Source: Bacteroides sp.
GTDB lineage: Bacteria; Bacillota; Clostridia; Lachnospirales; Lachnospiraceae
Direction of reading: 5' to 3'
Assembly: GCA_023666705.1 (NCBI GenBank)
Contig: JAMPBO010000010.1
Location: forward strand, 1-64,000
Length of the DNA stretch: 64,000 nucleotides
Below are positions 24,566-33,320 of the stretch, piece after piece; the first letter of the stretch is position 1; the number at the start of each line of letters is the position of its first letter. Below the pieces are notes generated by a model, which saw only the letters and a program-made list of their open reading frames with translations, ran no database searches and was not told the DNA's origin. The translations under genes were made by a program, and so were the position numbers.

Positions 24566-26437
24566 TTATTTTAAGTGTGCCTTTATCCTTGCAAACACGG
24601 ATTTTGCATCAATCTTAAGCTCCTCGCGAAGTCTTTTTATGGAGCCCTGTTCCACATATCCCTTGTCAATTCCGCAATTTAAATGAACAAAATCCCCTGA
24701 CGTCTTTATTTCTTCGTCCAAAATACATGCGTCCACAAGCTCTCCGTATCCACCCTTTATAATATTTTCCTCCATTGTTACCAAAACCGAGTGGCTCCTG
24801 CATATGTCCGCAAGTAATTCACGGTCCACATTTGACACAAACCTTACATTTATCAGTGTCGGTTCACAGCCTTCCGCCTTAAGCATGCCGGTAAGCCTGA
24901 CTGCCTCCTCAACCATATTACCACAGGCAAGGATTGCAACCCTGCTTCCTTTAAAAATAACCTCGCTTTTTCCATGCTCAATCGGTGCGTCATACTCCTT
25001 GAGACCCTTGTATGCATCTCCTCTCGGATATTTTATGGCAATTGGTCCGTCATGGGAAATGGCAAAATCCATCATTCGCTCAAGCTCATATCTGTTTTTG
25101 GGTGCCATTACGGTCATATTCGGCATGTGTGACAAAAAAGAGATATCGTAAATCCCCTGATGGGTCTCTCCATCCTGTCCCACAATTCCCGAACGGTCTA
25201 CTGCAAATATTACATGAAGTCCCTGAAGACATACATCATGTAATATCTGATCGTATGCTCTCTGTAAAAAAGAAGAATAAATTGCAACAACAGGAAGCAT
25301 TCCTGCGGCAGCCAGCCCTGCGGCAAAGGTAACCGCATGCTGCTCTGCAATACCTACGTCAAACATTCTTTTTGGAAATTGCTCCTGAAACCGGTTTAGT
25401 CCTGTTCCGATGGACATTGCCGCCGTCACGGCAACAAGCTTATCATGCTTTTCTCCCATTGTTACCATGTATCCTGCAAATATGTCCGTATAGGTTTTAC
25501 ATTCTTTCTTCACAAGCAGCCTGCCCGTCAATTGGTCAAAGGCAGCAATACCATGAAAATAATCCGGATGCCGTTCTGCATATCTGTATCCCATGCCTTT
25601 TTTCGTCTTAACATGTATGATAATAGGCTTATTCAGCTTAAACGCTTTTCGGAAGGTGGAAACCATTTCATTTACATTATGTCCGTCCACAGGTCCGACA
25701 TAAGTTACCCCCAGCTCCTCAAAAAACATTCCCGGAACAAGAAACTGCTTTATGGTGTCCTTGGAACGTTTGATTGTTTTTGCAACCTTTTCTCCTGCCT
25801 TTGTTCCAAGCAGACTGTTCTCCACTCCCGTCTTAAGCTCATTATATGCGGTTCCGACACGGATACTGTTTAAATACCTGGAAAGTCCGCCAACATTTTT
25901 ATCGATTGACATTTCATTGTCATTGATTACAATGATACAACCTGTTTTGGTCTGTGCAAGACAATTGATCGCCTCATATGCCATACCGCCTGTCAGGGAA
26001 CCATCTCCGATAACTGCCGCAACCTTTTCAGTTCCACCCTTTAAGTCACGTGCCACTGCAAATCCCATAGCTGCGGATATGCTGGTTGAGCTATGCCCCG
26101 TGTTAAACACATCACAGTCACTTTCCCTTGTCTTCGGAAATCCACTCATACCACCGTAAGTTCTGAGCGTATCAAATGCATCTTTACGCCCTGTCAAAAG
26201 CTTATGGGTATATGCCTGATGTCCCACATCAAAAATCAGCTTATCCTCAGGGAATGTCATGACCAGATGAAGTGCCATCGTAAGCTCAACACAGCCCAAA
26301 TTAGAGGCAAGATGCCCTCCCTGCCTGCTGACCTTATCAATCAGAAACTGCCTGATTTCATAGGCAAGCCTGTCATAATCGCTCTTATCAATACTCTTTA
26401 TATCATTTTCCTTTAAAATTTTATTCAGTAATGCCAT
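24566..26437 (-). CDS. dxs: 1-deoxy-D-xylulose-5-phosphate synthase
   Basis: A 623-residue thiamine-diphosphate enzyme that condenses pyruvate and glyceraldehyde 3-phosphate as first step of the MEP isoprenoid route. The ThDP site GDGSLTGGMAYEA is at 144-156, and the catalytic Glu is in VGIAEQHAVTFAAG. The C-terminal transketolase domain is complete. It starts at the base next to the ispA stop, an operon layout that links precursor supply to prenyl transfer. Confidence 0.96.
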   Translation of the reverse strand: MALLNKILKENDIKSIDKSDYDRLAYEIRQFLIDKVSRQGGHLASNLGCVELTMALHLVMTFPEDKLIFDVGHQAYTHKLLTGRKDAFDTLRTYGGMSGFPKTRESDCDVFNTGHSSTSISAAMGFAVARDLKGGTEKVAAVIGDGSLTGGMAYEAINCLAQTKTGCIIVINDNEMSIDKNVGGLSRYLNSIRVGTAYNELKTGVENSLLGTKAGEKVAKTIKRSKDTIKQFLVPGMFFEELGVTYVGPVDGHNVNEMVSTFRKAFKLNKPIIIHVKTKKGMGYRYAERHPDYFHGIAAFDQLTGRLLVKKECKTYTDIFAGYMVTMGEKHDKLVAVTAAMSIGTGLNRFQEQFPKRMFDVGIAEQHAVTFAAGLAAAGMLPVVAIYSSFLQRAYDQILHDVCLQGLHVIFAVDRSGIVGQDGETHQGIYDISFLSHMPNMTVMAPKNRYELERMMDFAISHDGPIAIKYPRGDAYKGLKEYDAPIEHGKSEVIFKGSRVAILACGNMVEEAVRLTGMLKAEGCEPTLINVRFVSNVDRELLADICRSHSVLVTMEENIIKGGYGELVDACILDEEIKTSGDFVHLNCGIDKGYVEQGSIKRLREELKIDAKSVFARIKAHLK

Positions 26438-27322
26438 TTATTTGTCCCTGTCAATCAACCTATTCACCAACTCAATTAGCTCTGCTCTTGCCTCCTCGTT
26501 CACCACCGTAAGTCCACGAAGAATAGCCTCTGCCTTATCTGACATATCCCTCACATATGCAGCCGCCTGCTCCATGCCATAAATTGACACATAGGTTGTT
26601 TTATTATTTTTTTCATCGCTAAGCAGCGGCTTCCCAAGCTTTGTCTCATCGCCCGTAAGATCCAGTATATCATCCTGGACCTGAAATGCCAGCCCTACGG
26701 CACGTCCTGCTTCCTCAAGCTGCTTTACCGTTTTTTCATCAGCACCTCCTAAGGTTGCACCAATCATCATGGAGCATTCGATAAGTGCTGCTGTTTTATT
26801 TTCGTAGATATACGTAAGCTGTTCTTCGTCAAGCGTCTTTCCTGACATAACAACGTCCAGGGTTTGTCCGCCTATCATACCGTTAATACCCGGCTTTTTT
26901 GTAAGATACAGATATGCCTGCTCAACTGCCGTATCCCCGGGTCTTTCAGAAAATGCCCCTGCCGCTGTCTCATAGGCAAAATTCAACAACCCGTCACCTG
27001 CAAGGATTGCGATATCCTCCCCAAACTTAACATGAACCGTAGGCTTTCCCCGCCTAAGTTCATCATTATCCAATGCCGGAAGATCATCATGTATCAGCGA
27101 ATACGTGTGAATCATTTCAATGGCAGCCATAAACAGCCCAAGTGCCTTATCCTTCTCCGCACAAAACATATCATGGCAAAGCTTCATTATAAGAGGTCTT
27201 ACCCTTTTTCCCCCAGCCATAAATGCATAATTCATCGCTTCCGTTACATCCTTCTGGTATCCCTCACTTTTCGGAAGATATTGATAAATAATATCCTCGA
27301 TATCCTTCGCACTATATTTCAT
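26438..27322 (-). CDS. ispA: Farnesyl/geranyl diphosphate synthase
   Basis: A 294-residue short-chain polyprenyl synthase. The first Asp-rich motif is DDLPALDND and the second is DDILD in FQVQDDILDLTGD. GGKRVRP and KTAAL are the usual substrate-binding elements. It overlaps xseB by 11 bases upstream and abuts dxs downstream. Product chain length cannot be fixed from sequence alone; farnesyl diphosphate is usual for this locus. Confidence 0.93.
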   Translation of the reverse strand: MKYSAKDIEDIIYQYLPKSEGYQKDVTEAMNYAFMAGGKRVRPLIMKLCHDMFCAEKDKALGLFMAAIEMIHTYSLIHDDLPALDNDELRRGKPTVHVKFGEDIAILAGDGLLNFAYETAAGAFSERPGDTAVEQAYLYLTKKPGINGMIGGQTLDVVMSGKTLDEEQLTYIYENKTAALIECSMMIGATLGGADEKTVKQLEEAGRAVGLAFQVQDDILDLTGDETKLGKPLLSDEKNNKTTYVSIYGMEQAAAYVRDMSDKAEAILRGLTVVNEEARAELIELVNRLIDRDK

Positions 27323-27503
27323 TTAAAACCTGTATCTCCTTTTCCACACCCTCAAGATTTTCCCTGCAGGCTGCCACAAGCTTAACACCCTCTCCATACA
27401 GGGAAAGGGCATCCTTAAGACTTGTCTCACCTGACTCCAGACCTTTATTAATCTCCTCAAGTCTTGCAAATGCATCTTCTATTACAAACTTTTCTTCACC
27501 CAT
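27312..27503 (-). CDS. xseB: Exodeoxyribonuclease VII small subunit
   Basis: A 63-residue helical subunit with the family pattern FEDAFARLEEINKGLESGET-like (here IEDAFARLEEI) and GVKLVAACRENL. It binds XseA to make the single-strand exonuclease. The start at 27503 follows GCAGGAG and lies 13 bases after the xseA stop; the longer frame to 27551 would overlap xseA. It ends inside the start of ispA. Confidence 0.9.
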   Translation of the reverse strand: MGEEKFVIEDAFARLEEINKGLESGETSLKDALSLYGEGVKLVAACRENLEGVEKEIQVLNEI

Positions 27504-27516
27504 ATTTTTCTCCTGC

Positions 27517-28701
27517 TTATTCTTCAACTCTTGCATGAATCGTTCCGTCATGCAGTGTGATTGTAAGGCTTTGCCCCGCCTTTACATGCTCCGCACTTAA
27601 AACGGCATTTCCCTCACTCTCAATATATCCAAAACCACCCACAAGCTTTGCCATGGGAGAAAGTCCTGCAAGCCTTGCCGTGTAAACATCAAGCAAATGC
27701 CTTTTGCCACTTAGCTTTTTGTCCATGGAAAGCTTCATTTTATCGTATAAATCAGACAAATATTGGCTTTGCTGTTCCAGCCTCGCCGAAGGGCTTAATG
27801 CCGAAAGCCGTGTAAACAGGGCATCCAACTTATACCGTGCGATACTCACCCGGTTCATCATATGTGCCTGTATACTCTGCTCCAGCTTTTTTAGTTCATT
27901 TACTGCTGTCATAACATCAGGAATTGCCAGTTCACATGCCGCTGACGGGGTAGGTGCCCTTAAATCAGCCGCATAGTCGGCTAATGTTATGTCAACCTCA
28001 TGACCAGTCCCTGATATAATAGGCGTTTTTGCCGCATAGATGGCACGTACAACCTTTTCTTCATTAAATGACCACAAATCCTCTATGGAACCGCCGCCTC
28101 TGCCGATTATGATTGTATCAAGCCCCATTTCATCCAACCTCTGTATTCCTGAAACAATCGTATCCGCAGCTCCCTCACCCTGAACCTTTGCAGGACATAA
28201 TATAAGCTGTACATAAGGATTTCTTCTTCTTGCTATGTTTATGATATCCTGTATGGCGGCTCCTGTTTTTGCCGTAACAATACCGACCCGCTTCGGATAT
28301 TTGGGAATTGGCTTTTTTAAATCACAGTCGAACAGCCCTTCCTCATTCAGCTTCATTTTGAGACGCTCAAACTCCTCATAAAGTCTTCCCACACCATCAA
28401 GGATAATTTTATTTGCGTAAAGCTGATATCTGCCGTCCCTCTCATAAACCCCCACTCTGCCTGATACAATGACAGCCTGTCCGTCCTCAAGCTTAAACCC
28501 AAGTCCTGCTGCCGTATCCTGCTTAAACATAACCGCAGGCAGGGAGCCTGTTTCATCCTTCAGGGAAAAATAAATGTGCCCCAGGCTATGATACTTACAA
28601 TTTGAAATCTCACCCTTGATTGAGATATTCTTAAGCATATAGTCCTGGGTTATTATGTTTTTTATATAACTGTTTACCTGTCCGACACTAAATATCTTCA
28701 A
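27517..28701 (-). CDS. xseA: Exodeoxyribonuclease VII large subunit
   Basis: A 394-residue catalytic subunit. The N-terminal OB fold carries EISNCKYHSLGHIYFSLKDE. The central nuclease domain has GRGGGSIEDLWSFNEE and TGHEVDITLADY, which hold the conserved catalytic residues, and a helical XseB-binding C-terminal region follows. Two bases separate it from nusB. Complete. Confidence 0.95.
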   Translation of the reverse strand: MKIFSVGQVNSYIKNIITQDYMLKNISIKGEISNCKYHSLGHIYFSLKDETGSLPAVMFKQDTAAGLGFKLEDGQAVIVSGRVGVYERDGRYQLYANKIILDGVGRLYEEFERLKMKLNEEGLFDCDLKKPIPKYPKRVGIVTAKTGAAIQDIINIARRRNPYVQLILCPAKVQGEGAADTIVSGIQRLDEMGLDTIIIGRGGGSIEDLWSFNEEKVVRAIYAAKTPIISGTGHEVDITLADYAADLRAPTPSAACELAIPDVMTAVNELKKLEQSIQAHMMNRVSIARYKLDALFTRLSALSPSARLEQQSQYLSDLYDKMKLSMDKKLSGKRHLLDVYTARLAGLSPMAKLVGGFGYIESEGNAVLSAEHVKAGQSLTITLHDGTIHARVEE

Positions 28702-28703
28702 GT

Positions 28704-29102
28704 CTATTGTTCCACCTTTGCAAGCAGTGCATTTACAAAGCTTTTTGCATCATCACCGCAATATGTTCCTGCAAGCTCCACTGCCTCGTTGATTGCTACC
28801 TTATATGGTATTTCCTCATCGTATTTTATCTCGTAAATCCCAAGCCGTAGTATTGCAAGCTCTGCCTTTCCTATTCTGTCAATATTCCATCCTGATGAGA
28901 CAGATGAAATGATTTCGTCAATATCGGTTATTAATTCAATTATTTTTTTTGTTTTGTCAACAATATACGTCCTGTCATGCTCATTAATTCCAATCAGGGC
29001 GTCCATCGAATAACCTATCTGCTCATCCATCTCATCAATGGAATTAAACTCGACCTTAAATAAAATACGAAATATATTGTTCCTTTGTTCTCTCCTAGTC
29101 AT
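28704..29102 (-). CDS. nusB: Transcription antitermination factor NusB
   Basis: A 132-residue all-helical protein that binds boxA RNA with NusE (S10) in rRNA antitermination. It shows the N-terminal RREQRNNIFRILF and the C-terminal AINEAVELAGTYCGDDAKSF, both typical. It lies between the Asp23 gene and xseA, the usual clostridial order. Confidence 0.94.
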   Translation of the reverse strand: MTRREQRNNIFRILFKVEFNSIDEMDEQIGYSMDALIGINEHDRTYIVDKTKKIIELITDIDEIISSVSSGWNIDRIGKAELAILRLGIYEIKYDEEIPYKVAINEAVELAGTYCGDDAKSFVNALLAKVEQ

Positions 29103-29118
29103 ATGTTACCTACTTCTA

Positions 29119-29508
29119 TTACTTTTCCAGCTTAATACCTGATATCACTACATTCACCATGCGGACCCTAAGCCCCGTCATGTTTTCTATAGCCTGCTTC
29201 ACCTTAACCTGTACTTCCTCTGACACCTTTTTGATGCTGTTTCCATACTCAAGCTCCAACGACAAATCAACGGTAACGCTTCCGTCTGCGATATCTACCT
29301 TGACGCCCTTTGACAGATTTTTCTTGCCGAGCTTTGCAACAAGCTCATTTGAAATATTTCCTGTAAGCTTTGATACGCCCTTAACCTCAATCGCTGCAAT
29401 TCCTGCAATCGAGGCAACAACATCATCCGCAATACTGATTTTACCTATTTTGTTTTCCGTCTCCTCTATCATTCCCTCTGCTATTTCTCCCACAAAGCAT
29501 GCCTCCAT
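29119..29508 (-). CDS. Asp23/Gls24 family protein
   Basis: A 129-residue member of the Asp23 family, as YqhY in Bacillus. The core has GKISIADDVVASIAGIAAIEVKGV and the C-terminal VKVDIADGSVTVDLSLELEYG. Relatives associate with membrane or lipid-synthesis control; the precise role here is unknown. It lies between spoIIIAH and nusB exactly as yqhY does. Confidence 0.9.
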   Translation of the reverse strand: MEACFVGEIAEGMIEETENKIGKISIADDVVASIAGIAAIEVKGVSKLTGNISNELVAKLGKKNLSKGVKVDIADGSVTVDLSLELEYGNSIKKVSEEVQVKVKQAIENMTGLRVRMVNVVISGIKLEK

Positions 29509-29579
29509 TCATAAAATATATGGTGTAATTATACCCAATATTTTATGATAATGCAACACTTAGGGATTTTTCTTAAGCT

Positions 29580-30194
29580 TTATTCACTTACAGTCGTAAT
29601 TATGATTTCACTTACCTTACAGCCTGTTTTCCTGACTAATATGTCCTCAATTCTGGCTTTATCAGTATCCGTCAGTGCAGCGGTACACACGATAACATCA
29701 ACGCTGCCCTCCGAGATGGAAACAATTGAATTTTTAAATCCGTTTACATCAAGCAGGGTTTCTGCTTCTGCCTCCTTTTCCATATCCTCCGTAAGCTTTA
29801 CGTATGCGTCTGTGGCGGAGGCAACTGCTGCCTCGTCCATTCCGTCGTTATTGATAATATCCAGATAATATTCCTTTGCCTTTGACCGTACCTGCTCCCT
29901 GTTCAGCTTAGAATTGACAAGGCTGTTTGATGCCGTGTCCGCTGAGGTAAACACTGCCTCTCCTATATCCTCCTCATCTGAATTTAATTCAATATTTTCT
30001 CCTGCCTCCATATCATAGGTTGTGATTTCACCGTCTAACTGGGTTTCCGCAAATGCTGATTCCGTCTTTTCCTTATCTCCCGCATCATTTGCAAGATCCA
30101 GCGTATTTCCTGAAAAGTTAATGTACCCTGCCACTCCAAGCAACAGCGTAAGGGCGGCAATAATTATCTGATTTTTTTTAATATGCTTCTTCAT
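29580..30194 (-). CDS. spoIIIAH: Stage III sporulation protein AH
   Basis: A 204-residue mother-cell membrane protein that docks with SpoIIQ across the intermembrane space. One N-terminal helix (about 9-27, IIIAALTLLLGVAGYINF), an acidic linker, then a YscJ/FliF-like ring domain ending RKTGCKVSEIIITT. I start at 30194; the longer frame from 30215 would swallow the Shine-Dalgarno. That Shine-Dalgarno is enclosed in a hairpin (30196-30225). Last gene of the spoIIIA operon. Confidence 0.9.
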   Translation of the reverse strand: MKKHIKKNQIIIAALTLLLGVAGYINFSGNTLDLANDAGDKEKTESAFAETQLDGEITTYDMEAGENIELNSDEEDIGEAVFTSADTASNSLVNSKLNREQVRSKAKEYYLDIINNDGMDEAAVASATDAYVKLTEDMEKEAEAETLLDVNGFKNSIVSISEGSVDVIVCTAALTDTDKARIEDILVRKTGCKVSEIIITTVSE

Positions 30195-30195
30195 A

Positions 30196-30225
30196 CAACC
30201 TCCTTTTGTCACCAACCGGAGGTTG
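30196..30225 (-). promoter_or_regulatory. Hairpin masking the spoIIIAH ribosome binding site
   Basis: On the minus strand CAACCTCC and GGAGGTTG form a perfect eight-bp stem around a 14-base loop. The right arm holds the Shine-Dalgarno GGAGG of spoIIIAH and ends one base before the ATG. Confidence 0.5.
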
Positions 30226-30257
30226 ATGACCTACACACCATCAGGTGCCTCCTTAAT

Positions 30258-30677
30258 TTATTTCTTAATCATCACCGCCACCTTGTGTGTCGGCAAACCA
30301 AAAAGAGCCGATACGGCATATGTGATATCAGACACAGCTGTTTCATTTTTCACATCGGCAACAATAAGTACACCGTCTACAACAACCTTCTCATTGGAAG
30401 TACCATATAACCCGCCGGAGTCCTCCTCCTTTGACAAATGTACCATGACCTCCATGGTGCCCTCACCGTAGGATTTTTCCAATATGGCATCCAGCTTATT
30501 TTCATAATACTCGGAAACCTGACTGCTTTCCTTCTCCGTTTCACCAGTGACGCCTGTTTTGTCTACCGCTTCATTTTTTGTAGGCGAAAGAACAACAAGT
30601 ACCAGTATGCCCATAAGAATAATTGTTATAAACTTATCTGCCTTAAGACCCTTTAATTTTTTAAAATCAATCCCCAT
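30258..30677 (-). CDS. spoIIIAG: Stage III sporulation protein AG
   Basis: 139 residues: a short basic cytoplasmic start (FKKLKGLKADK), one membrane helix (ITIILMGILVLVVL), then an outer domain with ILEKSYGEGTMEVMVHL. That stretch and the conserved VADVKNETAVSDITYAVSAL mark the ring-forming region of SpoIIIAG. Shorter than the Bacillus protein (about 230), as is common in Clostridia. It is a channel component of the SpoIIIA-SpoIIQ complex. Confidence 0.88.
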   Translation of the reverse strand: MGIDFKKLKGLKADKFITIILMGILVLVVLSPTKNEAVDKTGVTGETEKESSQVSEYYENKLDAILEKSYGEGTMEVMVHLSKEEDSGGLYGTSNEKVVVDGVLIVADVKNETAVSDITYAVSALFGLPTHKVAVMIKK

Positions 30678-30682
30678 TTACA

Positions 30683-31156
30683 TCACCGTTTTACTATATT
30701 TATACTATCCTTTTCCAAATAATAGACGTCAATTAAGTGATTTTTTATCTGAACTTCATCCACATTACCGCCGTTTTCGTTCAAAATAATTTTTACGCTG
30801 AGTATATTTTTATCCTTGTCCATCGTGACACTTACATCCAACACCTGATAGCCAAGCTCCTCCACAGACAGCCGTATAGAGTCGCGGACTCCCATGTCGT
30901 AATAATCATACATGTCATCACTGTCCGAAAGAATTTTGTTGCTTTCAAAATAATGTTCCATATTGTAGGTTATTTTCTCCAAATCCCCCACACTGAATTT
31001 AAAAATCATGGTAAGCGGCTTGGCAAGAATAATAATGACAAGCAGACCCGTAAAAAAGGATATGTATTTTTTGTAGTTGCCCGACGGTGTCAGGTTTAGA
31101 ACCATGCCTGAAATAATAAGGTATATAATCAGGCTTTTCATCCATCCATATAACAT
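30683..31156 (-). CDS. spoIIIAF: Stage III sporulation protein AF
   Basis: 157 residues with two N-terminal membrane helices (MKSLIIYLIISGMVLNL and ISFFTGLLVIIILAKPL), linked by the typical PSGNYKKY turn, and a ring-building-motif-like C-terminal domain. Member of the spoIIIA channel complex. It lies five bases before spoIIIAG and 46 bases after spoIIIAE. Confidence 0.88.
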   Translation of the reverse strand: MLYGWMKSLIIYLIISGMVLNLTPSGNYKKYISFFTGLLVIIILAKPLTMIFKFSVGDLEKITYNMEHYFESNKILSDSDDMYDYYDMGVRDSIRLSVEELGYQVLDVSVTMDKDKNILSVKIILNENGGNVDEVQIKNHLIDVYYLEKDSINIVKR

Positions 31157-31202
31157 GGAAAACCTCCTACCTGTTTTAATGTCATGTTTTCACGCAAAAA
31201 AC

Positions 31203-32417
31203 TCACACAGCTCCATTGCTGGCAAATGCCATTATGGCTATCGTCAACATAAAAAGTGCTGCCGAGCTCCCAATCGTCTGAAGCAGGAGTGACATTCCCT
31301 GTGCCAGCGATTCTATCCCATCCACATACCTTTTTTCACCTATAGGCTGTAACATTGCCGCAGTAATCCGAATCATAAGCATGACAAGAAACGTTTTGAT
31401 TACGGGAGTAAGCGTGACAATTCCAATAATCACAATTCCTGTAACACCCACGCTGTTTTTAATTACCATGCCTGCCTTTAAAAAGGTTCCCGTGATGACC
31501 GCTCCCATACCGCCTCCCGGAATTGCTGAAATAAACCTGCCGAGACTGTGCTTCCCCAGAATGTCCATCTGCGGCTCAAGAAGACTTTTAATCAGGCTGA
31601 GTCCCGCTATGAATACAATAATTGTCTTAAGCAGCCATCCTACAATGTTACGTATTAGCTTACACAGCTTGGAAAAGCTGTCTTCTTTATTGATATTATT
31701 GATAAGTGCAACAATCACATAAAATTTAATCAGCGGCAGTACAACCCCTGAAATAACAACCTGCACAAGCCATATTCCCAGCATAATAAGCTCGTACATG
31801 CCCACTGAGGTTGCATTACTGCCTATAAAATTCATGGACAGTGCATAGACTGGTACTATGATACTGACCAAATCAATAATATGGTCAATGGCATTACTGA
31901 CCGTATCAAGACTGGTAAGAAATGACGATAATAAAAGGGATGTAATCATAAGATAAGTAACATAAAAGCCCTGCTCCCCCACAAAACCGTTTCCGAACGT
32001 GCCTGCCAGCCTGACAAATATAGAGCCCAGCAATGCAATTATGATTAACTGCAACAGAAATTCCTTATTCAAAAGTATATCTTCTATGGTAACGTTTCTG
32101 ATTATCAGAAAAATACATTGTCTTACATATGCCATGTCACCATTTTTTATGCCCGTAAACAGATCCGCAAGACTTACATTATTTATACCTGACTGCTTTA
32201 AAAGGCTGTCCGCCTTATATAGATTAATTGAATTATAGATGTCGTTGTATGTCTCATCAGGAATGTCATAATGATATCCGCTGTAATCTTCTGTTCCGTC
32301 TCCATTATTTTCCTGCACCTCCTCATCCGATGCCGCAGAACAATTTTCCCCGCCAAAAAGGACACATGCAATTACAAGGATAAAAACAAGCAAAACCTTT
32401 CCCTTATGACCACACAT
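31203..32417 (-). CDS. spoIIIAE: Stage III sporulation protein AE
   Basis: 404 residues. A signal-like N-terminus (KVLLVFILVIACVLFG) and an acidic linker precede about seven hydrophobic segments in the C-terminal two thirds. GRFISAIPGGGMGAVITGTFLKAG is the most recognisable family stretch. It is a polytopic core component of the feeding-tube channel. Its start lies about 240 bases after spoIIIAD ends because a MITE-like element is inserted there. Confidence 0.92.
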   Translation of the reverse strand: MCGHKGKVLLVFILVIACVLFGGENCSAASDEEVQENNGDGTEDYSGYHYDIPDETYNDIYNSINLYKADSLLKQSGINNVSLADLFTGIKNGDMAYVRQCIFLIIRNVTIEDILLNKEFLLQLIIIALLGSIFVRLAGTFGNGFVGEQGFYVTYLMITSLLLSSFLTSLDTVSNAIDHIIDLVSIIVPVYALSMNFIGSNATSVGMYELIMLGIWLVQVVISGVVLPLIKFYVIVALINNINKEDSFSKLCKLIRNIVGWLLKTIIVFIAGLSLIKSLLEPQMDILGKHSLGRFISAIPGGGMGAVITGTFLKAGMVIKNSVGVTGIVIIGIVTLTPVIKTFLVMLMIRITAAMLQPIGEKRYVDGIESLAQGMSLLLQTIGSSAALFMLTIAIMAFASNGAV

Positions 32418-32445
32418 ACCTTTCCCCTCCTATAATATCTACAAA

Positions 32446-32652
32446 TAGAGATGAGCAAAACACATTACTTCTAAAACCAAGTTGTGCAATATAGACAATA
32501 TCATAAGCAAGGTGCTTTGGAGCCATCGGTGCTTAGTGAGGTATTTTCGAACTTAGCACCGTTATGAGCGACAAGCAGCGAAAGCGTGCCTTGCGGTGAT
32601 TTGTCTATATTGTACAACGGCATTTACGAAAACAGCGTTTTACTCATCCCTA
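32446..32652. mobile_element. MITE-like hairpin element, copy 2, inside the spoIIIA operon
   Basis: Non-coding and about 207 bp, with 16-bp imperfect terminal repeats TAGAGATGAGCAAAAC / GTTTTACTCATCCCTA (two mismatches). The direct repeat TATCTACAAA flanks it at 32436-32445 and 32653-32662, a probable 10-bp target-site duplication. The interior matches copy 1 (GCAAGG, GGAGCC, AGCGAAAGCGTGCCTTG) but the central hairpin differs. It separates spoIIIAD from spoIIIAE. Confidence 0.7.
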
Positions 32653-32655
32653 TAT

Positions 32656-33036
32656 CTACAAAACCAGTATTGTCTCAATCACCTGTATCAGAACCGGTAG
32701 TGCCACCATAAGCATTGTAAGCTTTCCAAGCAGTTCAATTTGTGCAGACACCGCACTATATCCTGCATCCTTGCTTATTCCTGATGCAAATTCACATATA
32801 TAGGCAATCCCCACAAGCTTAAGCAAAATGACAAGATATGCATACTCAACCTTTATGTGGGATGCAAGCTGCTTTAAGGTATCCACAATCAGACCGATTC
32901 TCCCTATGCTCAGTGCAATAATTGCAACGCATATTGCAAGTGACACCACGCTGCTGATTTCCGGATTTCTCGTTTTAAGACTGAGCGAAAGAATAACGGC
33001 TATAATCACAAGTGCCATAATAGAACCAAGCGTCAT
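32656..33036 (-). CDS. spoIIIAD: Stage III sporulation protein AD
   Basis: A 126-residue membrane protein with four hydrophobic helices, including the paired SLAICVAIIALSIGRIGLIVD and YLVILLKLVGIAYICEF segments characteristic of SpoIIIAC/AD. A SpoIIIAC-like membrane partner of the channel. Sixteen bases after spoIIIAC. Its stop lies four bases from the MITE-like element. Confidence 0.92.
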   Translation of the reverse strand: MTLGSIMALVIIAVILSLSLKTRNPEISSVVSLAICVAIIALSIGRIGLIVDTLKQLASHIKVEYAYLVILLKLVGIAYICEFASGISKDAGYSAVSAQIELLGKLTMLMVALPVLIQVIETILVL

Positions 33037-33052
33037 TAAAAATACACCTCAT

Positions 33053-33247
33053 TTAAAAATCAAACAGTCCGTTAATATCCGAAAAGAGCTGATATACATA
33101 CGGTATAATCCATGAAAGCACGATAATCAGTCCTGCAAGGCTGACAAGATATGCCTGATCGTCCCTGCCTGAATGTTTCAGGACCTGATTGAGCAAAGAA
33201 ACGATTATTCCTACGGCACCTATCTTAAATATGATTTGTATCGTCAT
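33053..33247 (-). CDS. spoIIIAC: Stage III sporulation protein AC
   Basis: A 64-residue, two-helix membrane protein. IIFKIGAVGIIVSLLNQVLKHSGRDDQAYLV-type text is the family hallmark (the conserved turn HSGRDD is exact). GGGAGG precedes the ATG and is part of a repeat copy at 33254-33310. Normal length. Confidence 0.92.
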   Translation of the reverse strand: MTIQIIFKIGAVGIIVSLLNQVLKHSGRDDQAYLVSLAGLIIVLSWIIPYVYQLFSDINGLFDF

Positions 33248-33253
33248 ATTGCC

Positions 33254-33310
33254 TGTCCTCCCTCTTGGAACGTAAGTCCTTTTCCATTTGCTTTTAGCAA
33301 ACGGCTGACA
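33254..33310 (-). repeat. RBS-proximal hairpin repeat, copy at spoIIIAC
   Basis: On the minus strand: GTCAGCCGTTTGCTAAAAGC, AAATGGAAAAGGACTTACGT, TCCAAGAGGGAGG. The TTTGCT-AAAAGCAAAT hairpin and the GTTCCAAG-GGAGG end match the aroK copy. Confidence 0.45.
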
Positions 33311-33320
33311 TATCCCATCC

